Source: Girardinichthys multiradiatus (Eukaryota > Chordata > Actinopteri > Cyprinodontiformes > Goodeidae). Taken from it: a stretch of DNA of 64,000 nucleotides. Made by a program: the position numbers and the translations under genes. The DNA lies in NCBI RefSeq assembly GCF_021462225.1, contig NC_061805.1:1120001-1184000 (forward strand), in the 5' to 3' direction. Positions 58,223-64,000 of this stretch are shown one piece after another (within the stretch, counting starts at the first letter, position 1; the number at the start of each line of letters is the position of its first letter). Below the pieces are notes generated by a model, which was given only the letters and a program-made list of their open reading frames with translations, did not search any database and had not been told where the DNA came from.

Positions 58223-58504
58223 CTACACAAAATATGCTGCCAGTGCTGCCATTTTATCTTTAGGTTTTTTAGGATTGCCACGACGTCCCCTGCCCCGTCC
58301 TCGTCCTCCTCGTCTTGCTCCTCCACCTCGGTGCATGGAGTGCCTCATGGTGGCATGTTTGAGCTCCACCACATCCTGGAAGATTGGATCACAGAAAACA
58401 CAGCCGGTGTGTTGGGTCTCACCGTCAGGAAGAGGAGTGCGAGTCTTGTTGAAGTCCACAGCAACAAGGGAGGCATCACAAGCATCACAGCTCTCCTGAG
58501 CAAC
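58223..58504 (-). CDS. top3b: TOP3B last coding exon (C-terminal zinc module and RGG tail)
   Basis: DNA topoisomerase III beta is a type IA enzyme that passes single strands of DNA and RNA and works with TDRD3. This exon begins after an acceptor at 58505-58506 (CTGTTAG) in phase 0 and codes 93 residues to a TAG at 58223-58225. It has the CDAC and CVFC cysteine pairs, VVELKHATMRH, then an Arg/Gly-rich stretch with RGG repeats, and ends KDKMAALAAYFV, nearly the same as vertebrate TOP3B ends. In the human protein the RGG box binds RNA. The catalytic tyrosine domain is encoded by exons outside the window. Confidence 0.96.
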   Translation of the reverse strand, partial: VAQESCDACDASLVAVDFNKTRTPLPDGETQHTGCVFCDPIFQDVVELKHATMRHSMHRGGGARRGGRGRGRGRRGNPKKPKDKMAALAAYFV

Positions 58505-60363
58505 CTAACAGAAGAGACAGAAGCCAAGAAGCATAATGGCTGAGCCAAAGATCAAGCAAACTCATGGAAACACATAGCAACAATGTGCTCTTTGGTTCAA
58601 TTCAACCATGTTGCTGTAGATTTTAATTAAACATGTCCAACGAGTTTCATCTACCATTGTTTCAGAAGTCTTACTGCTTGTTCTGATGTAGCTTTGTCAG
58701 GCTGTCGGGTTCTTTAAGAGTCTTTCTCCTTGAACCTTTACAAAAAAAGCCCCGACATGTTCAGTCTTTTTCTGATTGTCCCGTCATGACCTCTAACTTT
58801 TAGGCTGCTGTAGGGTCTGACATGGAGCTAACTGTGTGTCCTTCAGGTATCTCAACTCTGGGTTAACTTGCTTACTGGTGGCCATAAACAATTGCTTTTC
58901 TAAAGTCCTTCAAGATGTCTTTCCTCCTCAGCGTTGTGTTAACACACATTTTTATGCTCCACAGCAGCAGAGTGACAAAACTTCTTTTTATAGGGCAGCC
59001 AAGATTTTCTGATGATCAGCTCTATGTATCTGATAAACAGCATCTGGCTGCTTCTTACCCTAACTCATAGAAAAACATTAAGGATGGGGCTTTTTTATTT
59101 TACACGGTGCTTTTGCATATTTCATTTTAAATTAGGCAAAGAATAAACAGCTTGCTGCTCGACAACAAAAGAAAGATTCTGAAGTGATTCAGTTTCCAAC
59201 ATTATGAAAAGTTAACCACACATTATTTAAATTAGTTTTAAATTACCATTTGTCATGAGTTGCTGCTACATTTAACTGAATTTAGAACCAAATGATAAAA
59301 AAGGCCCACTGAACTGTGCCTTGTACAGATGTGTTGAAAGCTGCAGTAGCATAGTCTTACACTGAAACATGAAAAAACATTTATTTGAGTACATTTGCTA
59401 AAGGAAAATCCATCTTTAAGAAATTATTGATAATCTCATCAAAATAAAAGTAACAGCTGCATTTTTTTAATTATACTTCATATATACTTTATCTTAGTTT
59501 TAAGTTATTAGTGATCAATGACTTTAGCTGACTAGGCTGGATGAGGCCCTAGTTCATATTGCTAACACGCTCACAGCTAACTGTTAGCAACAGCAATGAT
59601 CTCCATCTAGGGGTCACCAAACCTTCATTACAACCACCAGACACAATTTAAATGACAAGATGTTTGGAAGAAATATGTTGCAAATACCTTTTCTGTCCTA
59701 CAGACGTAAACATGTGGAGTTTGCTAAGCTTCACTTAGAAATGAACTGGACCCTTTGCTTTGGTTAGATGAGAACAGGTTTGATTTTTCAGCAGCAAACA
59801 CTCCAGGTGTGTCTGTAGAGAAACAAACATCTGGAGAATATCATGCCCACTGTTAAGCATGGTGGAAGATCTGTGATGCTATGGATCTCTTTCCCTTCAT
59901 GCTATTGGAACCTTGTCTTGAAATACCAGGACAAAACAAAAAATGTGTCACTACTGGGTCTTACAGGAGGTAACAATCCCAAACATATGGCCAAATCAAC
60001 ACAGAAATGGTCCACCATGGCCCTCTCAGTGCCCTGAACTAAATCTTGTAGAAAACCTGTGAAGTGACCCGAACAGATCAGAACAGGACCCTGGACTCGG
60101 GACCATCAAGAGAGATTGGGAAAACGAATGGTCAAAGAACCCTTTCTACGTATGCTCCAAACTGGACTAAATCTACTCAGATATAAGGCTGGATTTTTCT
60201 GTGAGATTATGCTGCTGAATGTATTTTCCATCCGTATCTTTACCAGGGCTGCCAATAAATGTGGCCAACAACAAGAGCAGAACATTTAGCATTTTTAAAC
60301 ACTATCTCAATGTTTTGGAGTCTGTAAATGGGAATATTCTCCCACCGGACATGATTTTCTTAC
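58505..60363 (-). other. TOP3B last intron
   Basis: Begins GTAAGA and ends TGTTAG on the minus strand. It contains the Tc1-like remnant at 59690-60170 in the opposite orientation. Confidence 0.9.
59690..60170 (+). pseudogene. Tc1-like transposase remnant in the TOP3B intron
   Basis: The blocks WLDENRFDFSAANTPG (first Asp, about 59765-59812), TVKHGGRSVMLWISF (59849-59893), NNPKHMAKSTQKW (second-Asp region changed to Asn, about 59974-60012) and LVENL (Glu region, about 60048) lie in the right order in several frames with stops. It is inserted antisense to TOP3B. Confidence 0.65.
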
Positions 60364-60551
60364 CTGTACTTTGTGTGCATGTTCAAAGAAGTGCACCACC
60401 ACATTGCATTTGTTGCAAGCCATTCTCCATTTTGGTCCAGATGTGGGATCGAGCACCAAAACGCCACCGTCACACTCAACACACTGGCCGATGCCCAGAG
60501 AGTTGAGGGAATGCTGACAGGATGGATGGGTGCACTCATTACATCCCATAC
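60364..60551 (-). CDS. top3b: TOP3B penultimate coding exon (zinc-binding modules)
   Basis: 188 nt between an acceptor AG at 60552-60553 and a donor GT at 60362-60363. It is entered in phase 1 (completing a Gly codon) and left in phase 0, which fits both neighbours. It codes MGCNECTHPSCQHS, GIGQCVECDGGVLVLDPTSG and MACNKCNVVVHFFEHAHKVQ, a run of CxxC zinc-binding pairs in the topoisomerase III C-terminal region. It is followed on its 3' side by a 1.86-kb intron that contains a dead Tc1 element. Confidence 0.96.
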
Positions 60552-61297
60552 CTGGAGAAAACAGACATATAAGGTCTAATCACTCTGTTGCATTCCTGTG
60601 TAAACCTTTACATTTATATGTGGTTTCCATACAATTGACCACTTTATTGTTATATGCTATAATACAGGGCAAAAGAAAATATGTATTTATGTGGAATTTG
60701 ACCTTTGACCCCTTAAACAAACTTAGTTTGTCACTTTTCCAGTCTCACAGACTACTCAAAGCACTTTAAGCTAGAGCCACATTCACCCAATAGCACTCAC
60801 ACAGTCATTCACCGATACACAGATGGGATGGCAACATGGGGTCAGGTGCCTTGCCCAGGGGCACACTGACATGATTCAGGAGGAAGTTGGAATTAAACCC
60901 ACAACTTTTTGATTGCAAGACATCAACTCCTCCCATTGAGCCACAACCACCTTTAAGACCTGCGCCTTTTCTCACCCATTACTAGGCATTACATTATGAC
61001 AATGCCAAGCCAAGCCTGGCACGGGTTCGAGGTCCTATAAAATACCCACAATGTCAGATGATAAAGATCCTGTTGCCCATTTTTGTATAAAGTTCTGGTG
61101 TTGTCTTTACTGCCTCAATCAGTCCTGAATCTGGTGGTAACTTGCAGACAATCATCACAGATGACAGCTTTTAGAAGAAATTGTAAAACATCATTAGAAA
61201 ATACTGATTCTAATGTACCTTACTTTATTACACTGCAAACAATGGAGTTCTGGAAATGAACAAAAGAAACCAGAAGAATAGGAGCCAAAGGGAGTAC
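60552..61297 (-). other. TOP3B intron between the first two visible exons
   Basis: 746 bp with GT...AG ends on the minus strand. It contains the SINE-like repeat at 60730-60972. Confidence 0.9.
60730..60972 (-). repeat. tRNA-derived SINE-like element in a TOP3B intron
   Basis: The minus strand starts with a tRNA-like head. An A-box-like TGGCTCAATGGGAGGAG lies at 60927-60943 and a B-box-like GGTTTAATTCC at 60889-60899. It is followed by the body TGGGTGAATGTGGCTCTAGC and ends in AAAGTGCTTTGAGTAGTCTG (to about 60745). It is in the same orientation as TOP3B. Confidence 0.6.
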
Positions 61298-61499
61298 CTT
61301 TCTTCATGTCCCTGAAAGGTGGATGGCTGAAACAGTAGGGACACAGTGGGTAGCTCTTGCCTCGGGCCCCAGATGTCCACAGCACGAGCTCAAAGTCATC
61401 CAATGGACATCGGAGCTCCTTGTACAGCTTAATGGCTCCGTTCTGGGGCAGACTGTGGGTCTCGTCACAGTGGGAGCAATGGAGCCGGCTCGGCTTGGC
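61298..61499 (-). CDS. top3b: TOP3B antepenultimate coding exon
   Basis: 202 nt from an acceptor (CCTGCAG ending at 61500) to a donor (AAAG/GTACTC, GT at 61297-61296). It starts in phase 0 and ends in phase 1. It codes AKPSRLHCSHCDETHSLPQN, LYKELRCPLDDFELVLW and YPLCPYCFSHPPFRDMKK, the conserved C4-type zinc region following the catalytic core of TOP3B. The next upstream exon was not found up to 64000, so the intron before this one is at least 2.5 kb. Confidence 0.96.
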
Positions 61500-64000
61500 C
61501 TGCAGGCACAGGAACAGCTCACAGTGATTCTGCTCTTTAGTTTCAGTCATAGGATCATGTCTGTATTGTCACATCCATAAAGCCAATGGTACACTATGGT
61601 GATGATGCCCAGTTCTCATATAGTAGTTAGAGCGTCACAGCAAATGTATATCTGTTGACTAATACAACAACATTTGGATAAACATTTTGGATTAAAATCA
61701 GAGGCCTTTTAGCAGGTACAGAAAATCAATATGTTTGATTTTACAATCTGGGTTCCGGCACATTTTAAAATGACAAACTCATAATTTAAATAAATCTTTA
61801 AAATATCTCAGACAGTTTTCAGGACATTTTCGCCACGCTGGCACTGATGTTCAACATCATCTGGTTTCTGATTTTGGGGTTTCATATCAGTAGGCAGAGC
61901 ATTGAAAAGCTCCAGATGAGACCCAGCCGCCCATAAAACATATGCTGCTGTATGATTACACATAGAGATGTGGATTTTCAGTCAGCTGCTAAACAAAAAC
62001 ATAACTTGTGCTTTATGACCTTATCTGGAGAAAAGATCTGCAGCTCGTTTTAACTGTTGGATTATATCTTTTTGTCAAATTAAGACTAGAAGTTCATCTT
62101 ATCATTATAATAGTTTCCTGTTTCTTATAATAACCTAGAATAGGACTTTATTAGAAAGTCATGTGCTTTGGGATTTGTTGCATAATGATAAAAATATTTG
62201 CAGTGATAAAACCATATTTTCCTCTCAACAACAATCAATATAACCTTGAGAGTTTTTGGCACCACCATCATAGGTGTGAGGTGTGGACGTCCACTGCAGG
62301 GAGACTCCATCCAACTGGCTGAATAATATGTTGGCATACAAAGAATTAATTCACAACGCTTGGAATATAACAGTCAACAATGTTGCATTTGTTGACTGTC
62401 CTCAAGGATGTAAATATTGCACGCAGATAGGAATGACAACACATTTTCCTAAGTCTGAGCTTCTCTTGTTGCAATTACAATGTGATTATCTCATTATGTC
62501 CAGAAATAAGATCCTGAGCTCATTTTGTCATACTAGTTTGATTATCTTCAGAAAACAAGTTCTCTAACTCATTTGGACACAATAAGAGTAATATGATTTT
62601 GTTCTAATAAAATAGTTAGACATTTTGAGCTCGTTTTAATCACAGTAAGCTTCATTATCTCTGTATCTCCAATTAAGAAAGTCTACTTAACTTATTATTT
62701 GCTTAACATTTAGTTATTTCTTGATCTTCAAATATCAATACTTGAATGCAAGAATGGTTAAATATACTTATTTCAGCTCAGGAATAATACCAGTGGTGCG
62801 AGCAGCTGACTCCATCACTGACTTGTGAGTTATAGTGTCATTGAGCCCCCCCCCAAAAAAAATAAATTAACTAAGATTTAGCTCCTTGCAGGTATGGCTG
62901 CTGCTGACTTCCATACATCTTTTATGTATCACATGTTTAACAATTACACCACACCCAGAAGATTCTGAAAATACCAAACCAGTTTCAGACTCAATTCTAC
63001 TTTTTCCACACTCCGAATCTGTAAAATGCTAAAAGCAATTGAGAAATCTCATACATACAACCTCACTTATGATAGTGAAAGCACAATAGCCTCAAGGGGG
63101 CACCAGAGCGCCACAGGTTTACAGGATATCTCACGATTGCAAGCAAGTTAATATGATTTGTGAACTTTAGGTAAAGAAATAAAACTCTCTGATCTGTGTG
63201 AACAGCACTGCGCATATAAATTAATTATTAAAACAGATCATTTATAAAAGCAGGAAAAAGGAGTAAACAAACACAGTGACATCTTAAACATATCAGAAAT
63301 AACAATGATTTCACTCTATGATGCAAAGGTTTCCAATATAGATCAGCTGTTACTCATGTAAACTGTTCCTACTTTTAACAATCAACACCACTCTGAAAAA
63401 CAGAAGTGGTCAGAAAAAAGTTAACATTTGTTAGGAATAAGCTTTCTTATTATTACTTATAGATGAGTTTTCCCATTCACACCATAATGATAAATTACAA
63501 ATTATGATGTTTTCACTTTTGTTAGGATATGAATAAGAATCCTCACTGACATTATAAGGACAAATGACCTACGGTTTGACAGAGTTTAGTACATTGGGTT
63601 TGATTGTGGGGTTAGGGTTGGACACCTGCTATTAAACACTATCAGATAGACACCAGAATGGTGACACATGGTCTACTGATAAACACTGAGGGAGTGTACT
63701 TCACTTGCACAGGAGTACCAGATATAAAACTACATGTGACCTTCTTTTGGGCCTGCTTCGTCACTTTTGACGCTGATCTCTGTAACCATTCCTCTGCCTT
63801 ATGTAGATTCAAATTGTTAAACGTTTAGTTATGTTTGAGAGTCGTTGCTTTAAGAGAAGACAGTGGGGTCGCTTCTGGGGACCAAGAGCCGGAGGGTCTC
63901 CGAGGCGTCTAACCGCCAACAGGGTGTGGTAGCTCGGACACATTTTCTTAACCAGGAGGGGACACTCAAACCCACAGAGTATGACACTGTTCAGCATTAT
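61500..64000. other. TOP3B intron or upstream sequence, no exon recognised
   Basis: No TOP3B exon or other gene was recognised up to the window edge. The last 250 bp are richer in G+C (63840-63960) but show no family. Probably one long intron of TOP3B. Confidence 0.5.

Noticed and set aside
63609..63621. GGGTTAGGG-like telomere motif
   Set aside because: Only about two units, which is chance in ordinary sequence.

Overview
This window is nuclear DNA from a teleost fish. It carries Rex3/RTE retrotransposon pieces, many Tc1-like transposons, tRNA-derived SINE debris, a Gmr1-like LTR element, microRNA precursors whose mature arms match the teleost forms of miR-130b/130c/301/454, and an intron-containing TOP3B gene. 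Most of the 64 kb is non-coding and AT-rich. Most open reading frames in it are transposon remains or chance.

Cellular genes. On the minus strand, 58.1-61.5 kb holds the last three coding exons of TOP3B (topoisomerase III beta), with consistent splice phases, the C-terminal zinc-binding modules, the RGG-rich tail, a stop codon and a poly(A) signal. Its upstream exons are beyond the right edge. Also on the minus strand are four microRNA hairpins of the miR-130/301/454 superfamily: miR-130c (29.37 kb), miR-301 (29.09 kb), miR-454 (22.6 kb) and miR-130b (20.75 kb). A CpG-rich segment at 30.8-31.3 kb, followed by three inverted CCAAT boxes spaced exactly 32 bp apart, lies upstream and is the best promoter candidate for a common primary transcript. 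TOP3B and MIR301B/MIR130B are also neighbours on human 22q11, so the pairing looks like old synteny. A possible small two-exon gene of unknown function lies at 18.1-18.8 kb on the plus strand.

Mobile DNA. From 8.4 to 12.3 kb a decayed retrovirus-like pol (RNase H and integrase, minus strand) is split by a LINE tail and a nearly complete Tc1 element with terminal inverted repeats and TA duplications, and a Rex3 3' end abuts it. From 12.6 to 16.9 kb two diverged AT-rich repeats lie in inverted orientation around a Rex3/Tc1 composite. From 33.7 to 39.2 kb a Gmr1-like LTR element (LTR, primer site, SCAN-like gag, protease, integrase) runs directly into a hAT transposase of the ZBED5/SCAND3 type. 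This repeats the domain order of mammalian SCAND3/ZBED9. Further Tc1 elements lie at 2.6, 15, 16.7, 50.2, 51.4, 54.4-55.8, 57.7 and 59.9 kb. They include a DD34E element and a DD36E-type copy.

Other sequence. A 199-bp uninterrupted TATC microsatellite lies at 44.4 kb, and an unassigned degenerate coding-like region lies at 40.3-43 kb on the minus strand. The remaining stretches show no recognisable gene.
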